Source: Synechococcales cyanobacterium bin59.metabat.ball.084 (GTDB taxonomy: Bacteria > Cyanobacteriota > Cyanobacteriia > Cyanobacteriales > Chamaesiphonaceae). Taken from it: DNA of 64,000 nt. The notes beneath the pieces are model-generated. The model was given only the letters and a program-made list of their open reading frames with translations. It searched no databases and was not told where the DNA came from. Every line of letters begins with the position of its first letter. Within the stretch, counting starts at the first letter, position 1. Location of the stretch: positions 23,381-87,380 of the forward strand of contig JAAFHZ010000006.1 of NCBI GenBank assembly GCA_013297675.1, written 5' to 3'. Shown piece after piece: positions 9,088-22,098 of this stretch. A program made the position numbers and the translations under genes.

Positions 9088-9411
9088 TCAATGATTTCCA
9101 CCACTAAGATTTAATCCAATCACACCAGTGACTACCAAACATAGAGAAACTACTTTTAACATGCTAACTGATTCCTGAAACCATAAAATACCGATACCTG
9201 AAATCAAGGCAGTTCCCACTCCAGACCATGTAGCATAAGCAATTCCAACTTCAATTTTCTTAAGTGCTAGTGTCAGCGAACCGAGGCTAACAATATAAAA
9301 AGTAACCATTAAAACGGAAGGCAATAAGCGAGTAAACCCAATGGATAACTTCATACAAGTTGTTCCCATTACCTCGGAAATTATTGCTAACAACAAAAAA
9401 AATGGACTCAT
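9088..9411 (-). CDS. Small multidrug resistance (SMR/EmrE-type) efflux protein
   Basis: 107 aa and four transmembrane helices, the standard SMR size. The essential membrane glutamate is present in the first helix (LAIISEVMGTTCMKLS, Glu13). The helix-3 motif AYATWSGVGTALISGIG is as in EmrE/QacE. Such proteins work as antiparallel dimers exchanging protons for cationic lipophilic compounds. In this neighbourhood it could export an amine-containing product of the adjacent oxoamine synthase, which would suit SMR preference for cations. That link is inferred from gene order. Confidence 0.88.
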   Translation of the reverse strand: MSPFFLLLAIISEVMGTTCMKLSIGFTRLLPSVLMVTFYIVSLGSLTLALKKIEVGIAYATWSGVGTALISGIGILWFQESVSMLKVVSLCLVVTGVIGLNLSGGNH

Positions 9412-9581
9412 TTGGATTAATGTGATAAATTTTCTAAAAGTTTTTACAGCGATTTCAGCTCACGGATTATAATATGTCAAGTTCAGAATTGCTAGGTAAC
9501 TCATAAAAATAAATCCCCACTAAACTTTAAGCATTCACATATTTGATCCTGAGCTGAAACCTGGAAATCACCAGTCAGTAA

Positions 9582-10463
9582 CTATACTGATTTAGTAGCA
9601 ACTAGAGCACAGTATTCATGATTAACAGGAATACTCTGTCCATTCGCCATGCTTTTGTCTATGTGAATGACAAACGACTTCATGACTTCAGGTAGTAAAT
9701 TTTTGTCTAGCGCATCCAAAAATCCAGCTGATGCTCCGGACTTAAGCATATATTCAGCCACTTCATCACCACTCTTACAAGGGATTGTGACCTTTCCATT
9801 CCAAGCACTTTCAGCAACTATACCCCTTTTTGTGAAAGTTTTCACAAGATAATCTTTGTCTTTCGGTAAATGAATTTCGGTGTTTTTTATCATAGCATTT
9901 GGATGAGTTACTAGAGCTTTCATAAACATATCAGAAACTGCTTTTAAGGAAGAAGACCTATTTTCTATTATCCCTATAAAACCACCAGGCTTAACTATTC
10001 TCTCCATACTTTGTAATAACTTTACATGATCCATATAGCAAATTCCCCAGCCACATACAATACCATCTAATGATTCATTCGCAATTCCATCCATAAATAG
10101 GAGTGCGTCTGACTCAACAAACATAATATTTGATAATTGCTTTAGCAATGCATTTTTTTGATTGCATTCCAACATACCAGAAGAAAGATCTACAGCAAAT
10201 ACTTTACCATTCTTACCAACTTTTTCAGCCAAGGGATGAGTGAAAAAGCCAGTGCCGCAAGCTAAATCAAGAATGCATTGATCGGGATTAACCGGTAGTT
10301 TTTCTAATAATTCCAAGGCTGCCTTGCCCAGATACCTTGAATAGTATTCATCATAGGATGTAGATATCAGATTATAATCGGTTGTCGGGTTTGACTTATT
10401 TTTACTCAGCTTTAATGAGAGTGTTCTGTAAATAAGCTTAGGCAAATTTAGTGCGGAATTCAT
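9582..10463 (-). CDS. Class I SAM-dependent methyltransferase
   Basis: 293 aa. SAM-binding motif I is CILDLACGTGFFTHPLAEKVG (about residues 58-78); the acidic end of strand 2 is VFAVDLSSGML, motif II/III is CGWGICYMDH and the post-motif region PGGFIGIIENRS. The fold is that of the UbiE/small-molecule methyltransferases, with a basic ~30-residue N-terminal extension. It lies 59 bp downstream of the alpha-oxoamine synthase on the same strand and likely shares its transcript. A role in N- or O-methylating the cluster's product is an inference. Confidence 0.82.
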   Translation of the reverse strand: MNSALNLPKLIYRTLSLKLSKNKSNPTTDYNLISTSYDEYYSRYLGKAALELLEKLPVNPDQCILDLACGTGFFTHPLAEKVGKNGKVFAVDLSSGMLECNQKNALLKQLSNIMFVESDALLFMDGIANESLDGIVCGWGICYMDHVKLLQSMERIVKPGGFIGIIENRSSSLKAVSDMFMKALVTHPNAMIKNTEIHLPKDKDYLVKTFTKRGIVAESAWNGKVTIPCKSGDEVAEYMLKSGASAGFLDALDKNLLPEVMKSFVIHIDKSMANGQSIPVNHEYCALVATKSV

Positions 10464-10522
10464 CTGTGTACCTTGGAGTATTGTTTGGGAATAACTTTTG
10501 TATTAGAATCTAGTTTTTTGTG

Positions 10523-14111
<3,589 letters not shown>

Positions 14112-14688
14112 ACGTTACCTCCTAGATATTTATCTATAAGTTTCTACCTTAAAAATATTTAGCATGACATTCTTTAACTAAGTAAAAATAGATGCACTGT
14201 CGCCATAGCAGTATATTGAGTTAAGTTTATGCTAAATACAAACAATAATACTCAATTTCATTAATATTAAAAAGAATCAAGTGATTCTTATTCATTAATT
14301 AATTTGTGAAAATTTTTCCCGTGTGGCTTGAACAAATCTTAGCTCATAATGTTTTAGTTCAAATGTTTAATGTGACAGCTTTGAATTTAGTACTAATCAC
14401 AATAGATGTATGTTAGCTCAATGCATCATATCTAACGGTAACACTTGATACAAAAAACTTACTTTGGAATACGAACGAACGTTTGTTCAAATTCATCATT
14501 AGTAAAATCGAAATCGAGTGGTTTTGAAGCAGTATTTATCTTTGAGCAGAAAAATTTGGCTAACTTACAGGTGAGATATCTAATAAACCCAGAAGGAACC
14601 AGTAGAAGCCCAAGAAAGTCTGTAGAAATTCGGTAGAATATGAAGAAATATTAATCAAAATTGTCATCACCTTTCCTTGGAGAAATGC
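14112..14688. other. AT-rich intergenic region with divergent promoters and duplicated cruF leader
   Basis: 577 bp between the divergent FAAL-ACP gene and the second cruF. The left ~440 bp are strongly AT-rich island sequence. A near-perfect palindrome, GAACGAACGTTTGTTC, lies at 14473-14488. From about 14555 the sequence is homologous to the leader of the first cruF copy (4573 onward). A 63-codon open frame at 14445 has no support. Confidence 0.6.
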
Positions 14689-15594
14689 ATGGAGCTGAAG
14701 AAAATAGAACGCTGGAGCCTAATCGGACATTTGGTGTCGATGGCATTTGGCCTCGCTGGGTTGTTGATTGTGTTGCCCCATGCTGATTTGATTTTACAAT
14801 TACCACCTTTTGGTCAGAGCGTTTTTCAGCTCTCGATGGCCAATGGTGGAGTGCTTTATATTGTGCTGGGGACAATCGCCGTCTCGGCCTATGCCTATCG
14901 GATGTTGGGCTGGTGGCAATGGCTGAGTTTTATGGTGCCTGCGATCGTCTTATCTTTGAGTAGCGAGCTGTTAGGTACTAGCACCGGTTTACCTTTTGGT
15001 GACTATGGCTATCTGAGCGGCCTGGGATACAAAATTGCTGGCTTAGTGCCCTTTACCATTCCGCTATCTTGGTTTTACTTAGGTTTTTCTTGTTACATTG
15101 TGGCGCGTGCGGGCTTTGACAACACCAATTTGCCCAATTGGTTACGCCACAGTGGCTCAATTTTTTTTGGAGCCTTGTTGCTGACTTCTTGGGATTTTGT
15201 CTTAGATCCAGCCATGAGCCAAACGGCAGTGCCTTTTTGGGAGTGGAAAACTCCTGGGCCATTTTTTGGGATGCCTTACCTGAATTTTGCTGGCTGGATG
15301 GAAACTGGAGCAGTCTTTATGTCGGTGGCCGCTCTGCTGTGGCCAAAAGAAAGAATTACTTTGGATCGATCGCAGCTCAATTTACCAATGGCAATGTATT
15401 TAGGCAACTTTGTATTTGCCATGGTCTTGAGTATTGGGGGCAACATTTGGATTCCCATTCTGTTGGGTCTGGCTCTCGGTGTGGTGCCCTTATTTGCTCT
15501 GTGGTTTATGGCTAGAGTTCCTGGCGAAGACCCGATCGATGGTGAGGTGGTCATTGACCCCAGCAAGTTTGATGAAGTGCTAGGCGAAACTTAG
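14689..15594 (+). CDS. cruF: CruF, gamma-carotene 1'-hydroxylase (copy 2)
   Basis: Same family and motifs as the copy at 4712; identical through residue ~231 and different in the final ~70 residues (for example NLPMAMYLGNFVFAMVLS here against TLPMAMYIGNFFFAAVLS). Start ATG 14689 with GGAG at the same distance as in copy 1. It is followed by the conserved hairpin and by intact mtnP, 80 bp downstream. Most cyanobacteria have a single cruF, so two intact copies on either side of an island are unusual. Confidence 0.92.
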   Translation: MELKKIERWSLIGHLVSMAFGLAGLLIVLPHADLILQLPPFGQSVFQLSMANGGVLYIVLGTIAVSAYAYRMLGWWQWLSFMVPAIVLSLSSELLGTSTGLPFGDYGYLSGLGYKIAGLVPFTIPLSWFYLGFSCYIVARAGFDNTNLPNWLRHSGSIFFGALLLTSWDFVLDPAMSQTAVPFWEWKTPGPFFGMPYLNFAGWMETGAVFMSVAALLWPKERITLDRSQLNLPMAMYLGNFVFAMVLSIGGNIWIPILLGLALGVVPLFALWFMARVPGEDPIDGEVVIDPSKFDEVLGET

Positions 15595-15622
15595 AACTAG
15601 GTTAAACTAGGGTCTTAGAAGG

Positions 15623-15658
15623 GAGCCAATCGACTATAATTTTGAAGTCGATCGGCTC
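15623..15658. other. Conserved hairpin between cruF and mtnP (right copy)
   Basis: GAGCCAATCGACT pairs with AGTCGATCGGCTC; the stem is conserved with the left copy (5635-5672) while the loop and flanks differ, which argues that the structure matters. Confidence 0.55.
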
Positions 15659-15674
15659 TTAGCATTTTACACTC

Positions 15675-16550
15675 ATGACAGATATCAAAATTGGCATTAT
15701 TGGTGGCAGCGGTCTTTACAAAATGGAGGCGCTGCAAAATGTCGCCGAAGTCCAGGTGCAGACTCCTTTTGGTGATCCTTCAGATGCGTTAATTACTGGC
15801 GAGATTGATGGTGTGAAGGTGGTGTTTATCCCTCGACATGGGCGCAATCATCACCTGACTCCTAGCGAAGTGCCCTATCGTGCCAACGTTCATGCCATGA
15901 AGCAAATGGGTGTGGAATATTTGATTTCGGCTTCGGCGGTGGGTTCGTTGCGGGCAGAGGTGAAGCCATTGGATTTGGTATTGCCTGATCAGTTTATCGA
16001 TCGCACCAAAGGCCGGGCTGCGAGTTTTTTTGGGGAAGGAGTTGTCGCCCATATTTCTTTTGGTGATCCGATTTGTCCGCAGTTGCAACAAGTTTTGGCG
16101 GATTCGATCGATGCTTTAAATCTGCCGGAGATCACTTGTCATAAGAATGGCACTTATATATGCATGGAAGGCCCAGCTTTTTCAACTAAGGCTGAATCGA
16201 ATATGTATCGCCAGTTGGGCGGTACGATCATTGGCATGACTAATTTACCGGAGGCCAAGCTGGCGCGGGAAGCAGAGATTGCCTATGCCACTTTGGCGCT
16301 TTCGACGGATTATGACTGTTGGCATCCGGATCATGACAGCGTAACGGTAGAAATGGTGATTGCTAATTTGGGTAAAAATGCAGTGAATGCCCAGCGGGTG
16401 ATTCAAGAAACGGTAAAGCGCATTGCCGCCAAGCCTTTTGAATCGATCGCCCACAGCGCTTTGCAATATGCCATTATCACGCCGCCTGCGGGGATGAATC
16501 CGACAACCAAAGAAAAGCTGAGTTTGTTGATTGGCAAGTATGTAAAGTAG
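15675..16550 (+). CDS. mtnP: S-methyl-5'-thioadenosine phosphorylase
   Basis: Phosphorolysis of methylthioadenosine (by-product of polyamine synthesis) to adenine and methylthioribose-1-phosphate, first step of methionine salvage. Family motifs: [10 protein letters not shown] at the N-terminus, [42 protein letters not shown] and [15 protein letters not shown]. Length 291 aa is normal. Start ATG 15675. It lies 80 bp downstream of cruF, separated by a hairpin. The polyamine genes at 29-32 kb are a metabolic source of its substrate. A truncated copy is at 5688-6991. Confidence 0.96.
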   Translation: MTDIKIGIIGGSGLYKMEALQNVAEVQVQTPFGDPSDALITGEIDGVKVVFIPRHGRNHHLTPSEVPYRANVHAMKQMGVEYLISASAVGSLRAEVKPLDLVLPDQFIDRTKGRAASFFGEGVVAHISFGDPICPQLQQVLADSIDALNLPEITCHKNGTYICMEGPAFSTKAESNMYRQLGGTIIGMTNLPEAKLAREAEIAYATLALSTDYDCWHPDHDSVTVEMVIANLGKNAVNAQRVIQETVKRIAAKPFESIAHSALQYAIITPPAGMNPTTKEKLSLLIGKYVK

Positions 16551-16652
16551 GCATTTCTATCGGGTAGGTGCGACAGTCTTGTTGCCTAAGCTGAGTGAAA
16601 GTAGTCTATGATGATCAGCAAGTACATAAATACTTTCCCGGAAGTACTCTGC

Positions 16653-19600
16653 ATGATTCCTCTCCAGCTTACCCTCAAAAACTTCCTCAGCTACCGCGCA
16701 GCCAGCGTAGATTTTTCTGGACTCCATACCGCCTGCATTTGTGGAGCCAACGGAGCCGGAAAATCTTCTTTACTAGAAGCGATCACTTGGTCGATTTGGG
16801 GCAAAAGTCGGGCGGCTAGTGAAGAAGATGCTATCAGCAATGGAGCGATCGACATGCGGGTAGATTTTACCTTTCAGCTTCATGGGGATATCTATCGAGT
16901 GATCCGCAGTCGGCAGCGCAGCGGCCCGGGCACCTTAGAATTACAGGTGATGGCCGATCGAGATTTTAAATCACTCACCCAAAAAGGCATCAAAGACACC
17001 CAAAAACTGATCGACCAGTACCTCAAAATCGACTACGACACTTTCACCAACTCTGCTTATCTGCGCCAGGGGAAAGCCGATGAGTTCATGATGAAAAAGC
17101 CCAGTGAGCGCAAGCAAATCCTTGCTGACCTGCTCAAACTCGACCAGTACGAAGTGCTCTCCGAGCAAGCCAAAAAAGTCGCCGCTGCCTATAAAGCCCA
17201 GGCTGCGATGATCGAGCAGCAGTGTGCAAGAGATTTAGAAAGAATCACTGCTATCCCTACCCTAACAACAGATATAGCTACTGCCCAAGGGCAAATTGAC
17301 CTGCTGCAAGCCGCTGAACAGACCGATCGACAGCTATTAGAAACCCTCAAAACCACAGCTCAACAACGCGCCACATACCAACAGCAAATCCAGTGGTCAG
17401 AGCAACGTCAGCAAGAACTAGTCATAGACCTAGAGCAAATTCGCCAAGATACTGCCCGTAGTCAGGTTGCTGCTGATACCTTAGCTAAGTTGATCGATCG
17501 AGGCAGCGAAATCCAAGCTGCTTACAGTCAATATCAAGCCTTGGCCACCGCTGCTAGTATCTGGGAAGAAAAAGCCCATCAGCATCAGCAACTTCAAAGC
17601 CAACTCCAAGCCCAAGAAATTCACATCGAGCGCTCCGATCGCCAGACTCAGATTGCCCTGGCTAAATTAGAAAACGAGCTAACGACAATTCAGCAGCGTC
17701 AGCAAGAACTCCAAGAACAGTTAGCTACCGCGCCAGAAGTCGATCGCCACTTGGCCTTACTGCAAGAACATCGTCAGCACCTGCGTCAGCTCGATGACCT
17801 GTATCAGCAAAGCAGTGGCTTGAGCAAGCGTCGTCAAGAAATTCAGAGCCATATTGACAAAATGACCGCTCAGGAGCAAGCCAGACTAGAACAAACTAAC
17901 AATAATATCCAGCAGCTTGAGCAGCAGTTAGCGGCGCGGGAGCAGTTGGCGATTCAATTACAGTCGATCGAAGATAAAATAACTTTGCTAGATAACCGCC
18001 GCAACTATCAAGAACGTGTTCAAGATAAAGGCCAAGAATCTAAAAGTCGCTTAGCCGGATTACAGGCTCAGCGCCAAGGCTACGTATTGCGTCAGCAGGA
18101 ACTAGCTAAAAAGCTAGAGACTTTGAGCGCCGATGAAGATTGCCCTCTTTGTCAGCATCCTTTGAGTGGTGAGCATTGGGATCATTTTTTGGCCAGTAAT
18201 ACTGCCGATCAGGCAGCTCTCAAAGAGCAAATAGATGATTGTCAAGCGGCAGAAATTGCGACGAACCGCGAATTAGCAGAGCTGCGGCAAGAATTTAAAG
18301 ATATTAAGGCTGAGCTGGCGGGCTATGAGCAGTTGCGAGAAGAAAAAGGGCGGATTAGCTCTAATTTAGCGGCGCTGATGAATGCCGCTGATCGATTGGC
18401 ACAACTGCAAACTGAACAGGCTACTTTGTTGGCATCGATCGAACATCGTCACTATGCTGCCGATTTTATTAGTGAACTTCAAGAGCTAGATGAGATGTTG
18501 GCGGAGCTGGGCTATGATGACAAAAATCGGGCTTTGGCACAGAGTGAAGTCGATCGCTACCGCTGGGCAGAGATTAAACATAGTGATTTGAAAAAAGCTG
18601 AGATAAAGCTTCAGCAGTTGTTGCAGCAGCAAACTCAAATTGATAGTCAACTGCAAGCCGATCGGCTGGCAGCCATCACTACGGCACAACAACTACAGCA
18701 AGCTCTGCAAGAAATTCAAACTCAGCTTACTGCGGTGGGCTACGATCCTGATCAGCAAAAGTTAGTGCAAGCTTCACTGCGATCAGCTTCAGATTGTCGG
18801 TTAGAATATCAACAGTGGCAGCAAGCAATTACCGACCATCCCCAGATAGTCGCCAGACTTCAGGAGCTGCAAACCACTCAGCAGCAAAAACTTTTAATTC
18901 AACAGCAGGTCATTGCTGATTGTGGGGGAATTAGAGAGCAGTTAGCGGCGTTGCCCGACGGATCGCAAAAGATTCAGGAATTAGAGCAGCAGGTGGCAGA
19001 ACGTCGCCAGCAGATCGATCGGCAGCTATCGGAGTTGGGACAGATTACCGAGAAACTACAGCAGCTTCAGCAAATTCAGGCTAACTTAAGTAATGAGCGC
19101 GAAAAATTAGCTGCTGCGAAACAGCAGCAGTTGGTTTATGACGAACTCACTAAAGCCTTTGGGAAGAATGGCATTCAGGCATTAATTGTAGAAAACGTGC
19201 TGCCTCAAGTAGAGGTGGAAGCCAATAATATTCTTTCGCGCTTGAGCAATAACCAATTTCACATTCAATTTGTTACTCAGAAACATACCAAAAAAGCCAC
19301 AAAATCCAAGAAAGAATCTCTGAAAAATGCTAAGTTAATTGATACTTTAGAGATCTCGATCGGTGATGCCAACGGCACCAGACCCTATGAGAATTACTCT
19401 GGGGGTGAGGCGTTTCGGATTAATTTTTCAATTCGGCTGGCTTTAGCCAAGCTGTTGTCTCAACGAGCCGGAACACCTTTGCAAATGCTAGTGATAGATG
19501 AAGGCTTTGGTACCCAAGATCGGGAGGGGTGCGATCGATTGATTGCGGCGATTAATGCGATATCTAATGATTTTGCTTGTGTGTTAGCGGTAACTCATAT

Positions 19601-19682
19601 GCCCCAGTTCAAAGAAGCTTTTCAAACCCGTATTGAGGTAAGCAAAAATGCCTCTGGCTCTCAGATTCAAATTATTTCTTAG
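16653..19682 (+). CDS. sbcC: SbcC/Rad50-type exonuclease subunit (ATPase)
   Basis: Large SMC-like ATPase which with SbcD (not in this window) cleaves hairpins and processes double-strand ends. Walker A is GANGAGKSS (about residues 31-39). Two long Gln/Glu/Leu-rich coiled coils flank a zinc hook CPLC near residue 496. The ABC signature YSGGEAFRINFS, Walker B MLVIDEGFGTQD (~945) and the terminal switch His (AVTHMPQ) are all intact. I prefer ATG 16653 because the protein then begins MIPLQLTLKNFLSYR like its relatives; in-frame ATGs at 16608/16611 would add a non-conserved 15 residues. About 1,010 aa, normal for cyanobacterial SbcC. Confidence 0.93.
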   Translation: MIPLQLTLKNFLSYRAASVDFSGLHTACICGANGAGKSSLLEAITWSIWGKSRAASEEDAISNGAIDMRVDFTFQLHGDIYRVIRSRQRSGPGTLELQVMADRDFKSLTQKGIKDTQKLIDQYLKIDYDTFTNSAYLRQGKADEFMMKKPSERKQILADLLKLDQYEVLSEQAKKVAAAYKAQAAMIEQQCARDLERITAIPTLTTDIATAQGQIDLLQAAEQTDRQLLETLKTTAQQRATYQQQIQWSEQRQQELVIDLEQIRQDTARSQVAADTLAKLIDRGSEIQAAYSQYQALATAASIWEEKAHQHQQLQSQLQAQEIHIERSDRQTQIALAKLENELTTIQQRQQELQEQLATAPEVDRHLALLQEHRQHLRQLDDLYQQSSGLSKRRQEIQSHIDKMTAQEQARLEQTNNNIQQLEQQLAAREQLAIQLQSIEDKITLLDNRRNYQERVQDKGQESKSRLAGLQAQRQGYVLRQQELAKKLETLSADEDCPLCQHPLSGEHWDHFLASNTADQAALKEQIDDCQAAEIATNRELAELRQEFKDIKAELAGYEQLREEKGRISSNLAALMNAADRLAQLQTEQATLLASIEHRHYAADFISELQELDEMLAELGYDDKNRALAQSEVDRYRWAEIKHSDLKKAEIKLQQLLQQQTQIDSQLQADRLAAITTAQQLQQALQEIQTQLTAVGYDPDQQKLVQASLRSASDCRLEYQQWQQAITDHPQIVARLQELQTTQQQKLLIQQQVIADCGGIREQLAALPDGSQKIQELEQQVAERRQQIDRQLSELGQITEKLQQLQQIQANLSNEREKLAAAKQQQLVYDELTKAFGKNGIQALIVENVLPQVEVEANNILSRLSNNQFHIQFVTQKHTKKATKSKKESLKNAKLIDTLEISIGDANGTRPYENYSGGEAFRINFSIRLALAKLLSQRAGTPLQMLVIDEGFGTQDREGCDRLIAAINAISNDFACVLAVTHMPQFKEAFQTRIEVSKNASGSQIQIIS

Positions 19683-19836
19683 GGTAAAGGAAAAATTCCC
19701 ATAGGAAGGAGATCTAGGATTTCAAGGTTTACAAAATGAGTTTGAGAATAAACAGGAGTATGGAACTTCTATATAAATTGATATAATCCTTGTGCCACAG
19801 CCATTTTATTTCCAGACAAGTCTAAAGTAGAATCCA

Positions 19837-21399
19837 ATGAAACCAGAGCCTGCCTATTGGTATGTGGGTAATTGTCCCTTGAGTGGCCGTGAGCTTAGAT
19901 TGCCACGCACGGCGGAGATCGAACATCTTGCCCAGCAATGGATGACTAAGATGACCACAGACGAGCAGTTTCAGCAAGAAGGTAAGATGTACGGCCTGTT
20001 GTTAGCTGAATCTGTAACTGGTGAAATCTATACGCTTAAAGCCTTCTCAGGGCTATGGCAAGGTCAACCAGCCGTTGCTGGCTGGGTGCCACCATTGCCT
20101 GGTAGAGAAAACCTGGGTATTGCGGAAATTGATACTGTTCAGCAGTTAAGTATCTTGCGAGATCAGATCTCGATCGCCCAGAACTCCCCAATTCACCAAG
20201 AATATGCTGCCTTATTGGCTGAATCACAACAACAGCGCGATCAATTAAACATCGAACTCCAAGAACGTCGTAGCCAGCGTCAACAACAGCGCAATGCGGC
20301 AGCAGATTTGGCCATTATTGAACAGGCTAGCAAAGCTGATAGTCGTCGGAAGCGGGATTTCAAAGCGCATTGGCAGTCGGTGTTAGAACCTGTGAAGTTA
20401 GAGGTCGATCGATTAAATGCCGAAATCCGCGATCTCAAGCAACAGCGACAAATTCTTTCTCAAACTCTGCAAGCTCAATTACACCAAATTACTACAATTA
20501 CTAATTTTGCTGGAGAAACTAAATCACTACAAAATCTGCGCCCTAATGGTTTACCTACTGGCAGCGGCGAATGCTGTGCGCCTAAGCTTTTACACTATGC
20601 TGCCAGCAATCAATTGACCCCCTTGGCGATGGCGGAGTTTTGGTGGGGGGCAGCGGTGGGCGATAAACAGCCGGGAGTATTTTATGGAGCCTGTGCCGAT
20701 CGCTGTCAGCCCTTGATGGGATTTATGCTGTCGGGGTTAGCAGCGGAGGTGCAGCGAAGGATTCCCGCCGAGAAGTTAGTGGTTATTTATGAAGATCAAG
20801 ATTTGGTGGCGATCAATAAACCCCATGATCTGCTATCTGTCCCTGGTCGCTATGGTCAACCCAATGCTCAGCAATTGCTAGAGCAACAATTAGCTACAAA
20901 ACTATACCCTGCGCATCGATTGGATCAAGATACTTCTGGGGTGCTGTTGTTTGCCAAGAATCTGGCAGCTTATCATTGGGTTGCTCGGCAGTTTGCAGAA
21001 CGACGAGTGCAAAAGGTTTATCAGGCGGTTTTAGTTGGCAATGTTTTGGTGGATGAAGGGGTGATTGAGCTGCCGCTCTCAGCAGATCTGGAGAATCGAC
21101 CGAAACAAAAAGTCGATCGGGAATCTGGAAAACCTTGTGTTACGGAGTTTGGGGTGCTCGATAGACGGGAGAATTTGACTTGGGTGGAGTTGCGACCTTT
21201 GACTGGGCGAACTCATCAATTGAGAGTGCATATGGCGATCGGTTTACAGACTCCAATATTAGGCGATCGGCTTTACGGTAACAAAGAAATTATCGGTGGA
21301 CGTTTTTTGCCAGAAAATCGACTGTATCTTCATGCCCAAACTTTAATTTTGCCATGCAGAGAAGTTGAAGATGCTGAGATTGCAAAGCTTTCAGCTTAA
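19837..21399 (+). CDS. RluA-family pseudouridine synthase with long N-terminal domain
   Basis: Isomerises uridine in rRNA or tRNA to pseudouridine. The catalytic domain occupies about residues 310-515, with YEDQDLVAINKPHDLLSVPG and the catalytic motif AHRLDQDTSGVLLFAKN (the Asp after Leu is the nucleophile). GRTHQLRVHMA and GDRLYG follow. The first ~300 residues are not an S4 domain. They contain a conserved N-terminal segment with Cys (NCPLSGRELRLPR), a Gln/Arg-rich coiled coil (~130-225) and a second Cys-containing segment (GSGECCAPKLLHYA, GACADRC). This two-part form is known in cyanobacteria and some proteobacteria. The RNA target is not evident. Confidence 0.9.
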   Translation: MKPEPAYWYVGNCPLSGRELRLPRTAEIEHLAQQWMTKMTTDEQFQQEGKMYGLLLAESVTGEIYTLKAFSGLWQGQPAVAGWVPPLPGRENLGIAEIDTVQQLSILRDQISIAQNSPIHQEYAALLAESQQQRDQLNIELQERRSQRQQQRNAAADLAIIEQASKADSRRKRDFKAHWQSVLEPVKLEVDRLNAEIRDLKQQRQILSQTLQAQLHQITTITNFAGETKSLQNLRPNGLPTGSGECCAPKLLHYAASNQLTPLAMAEFWWGAAVGDKQPGVFYGACADRCQPLMGFMLSGLAAEVQRRIPAEKLVVIYEDQDLVAINKPHDLLSVPGRYGQPNAQQLLEQQLATKLYPAHRLDQDTSGVLLFAKNLAAYHWVARQFAERRVQKVYQAVLVGNVLVDEGVIELPLSADLENRPKQKVDRESGKPCVTEFGVLDRRENLTWVELRPLTGRTHQLRVHMAIGLQTPILGDRLYGNKEIIGGRFLPENRLYLHAQTLILPCREVEDAEIAKLSA

Positions 21400-21438
21400 A
21401 AAGTAGGCAGTGCTTGGATGGTTAAGTTTCGGTGAATT

Positions 21439-21774
21439 TTAGACCACAGCATATCCCGTATGAGGGCGCACTGGGGGAGGCTGAAAGCCCAAAACAATTT
21501 TATCTTTAGGAATACCTGCTTCGACTAACTCATCGGTAACTCCATCTTCTAGGCCATCTCGTTGAATCCAAATTTTGTTATCGATAATTTGTACATGTGT
21601 TATGCAGCCATGTACACGTCGTTTTTGCAGCCAACCGACATCAAACAACATGAAATGATTTCGATCACTATCAATAATCAAATGCTGTTCAATTTCTCCA
21701 TAAGCACAGGGGATTTCTGCGTACTTTCGCAAAGCTGTTTCGATAGTTTGCCGATAAAATTCTAGGTTATCCAT
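21439..21774 (-). CDS. xisI: XisI, fdxN-element excision controlling factor-like protein
   Basis: 111 aa, typical XisI: begins MDNLEFYRQTIETALRKYAE, has DSDRNHFMLFDVGW, the HVQIIDNKIWIQRDG core and the ending GFQPPPVRPHTGYAVV. XisH/XisI were named for a role in excision of the fdxN element in Nostoc, but the pair is widespread in cyanobacteria that lack that element. Here xisI overlaps the end of an upstream xisH by 13 bp as in normal pairs, but xisH has an internal deletion, so xisI is an orphan. Confidence 0.92.
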   Translation of the reverse strand: MDNLEFYRQTIETALRKYAEIPCAYGEIEQHLIIDSDRNHFMLFDVGWLQKRRVHGCITHVQIIDNKIWIQRDGLEDGVTDELVEAGIPKDKIVLGFQPPPVRPHTGYAVV

Positions 21775-22012
21775 TGTTCAATTTCCTCTAAGTCTACATT
21801 AAAAACTAGGATCTTTAAGTTGTTAAGCTCAATCATTAGTTGTGGTAGTTCCTCCGAAAAGAAATCCGAAAATACGCTTTGTGAAATTGCCAAGTATAGT
21901 GATCTAAGGTCGAACGACCACCTACTTTTAATGTTAGCGGATCATTCGTAATTGTCCAGCCATCTTTTTCGAGGGCAGTTTTCACTACATTGTGATAAAT
22001 ATCTTTTGCCAT
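21762..22012 (-). pseudogene. xisH: xisH pseudogene with internal deletion
   Basis: Reading on the minus strand from ATG 22012 gives MAKDIYHNVVKTALEKDGW and ITNDPLTLKVGGRSTLDH, a clear XisH N-terminus. The frame then jumps: from about 21905 the correct C-terminus is in another frame (LYLAISQSVFSDFF, LNNLKILVFNVDLEE, IEQWIT, stop at 21762). Relative to the ~138-aa family the middle, including most of the predicted PD-(D/E)XK nuclease core, is deleted and the frame is lost. Upstream, 22025-22095 also encodes a non-initiated tail (NDFDDLVEKLKNYMQSQIRG) of an unidentified protein, probably another fragment. Confidence 0.82.
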
Positions 22013-22098
22013 CTATTTAGATTAACCCCTAATTTGTGATTGCATATAGTTTTTCAACTTTTCGACCAGATCATCAAAATCATTAGCCCTTGAGTGAC

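Larger units (their letters stand above)
14555..15871 (+). repeat. Right copy of duplicated cruF-mtnP locus
   Basis: Direct repeat partner of 4573-6991 (without its insertion). The tract 14673-15344 is apparently identical to 4696-5367; the flanks are diverged. This copy continues into an intact mtnP and then sbcC, so it is the better candidate for the native chromosomal locus. Confidence 0.85.

Noticed and set aside
14445..14636. 63-codon plus-strand open frame upstream of the second cruF
   Set aside because: No Shine-Dalgarno, no recognisable motif, and its 3' part overlaps the duplicated cruF leader, where the left copy does not keep the frame.
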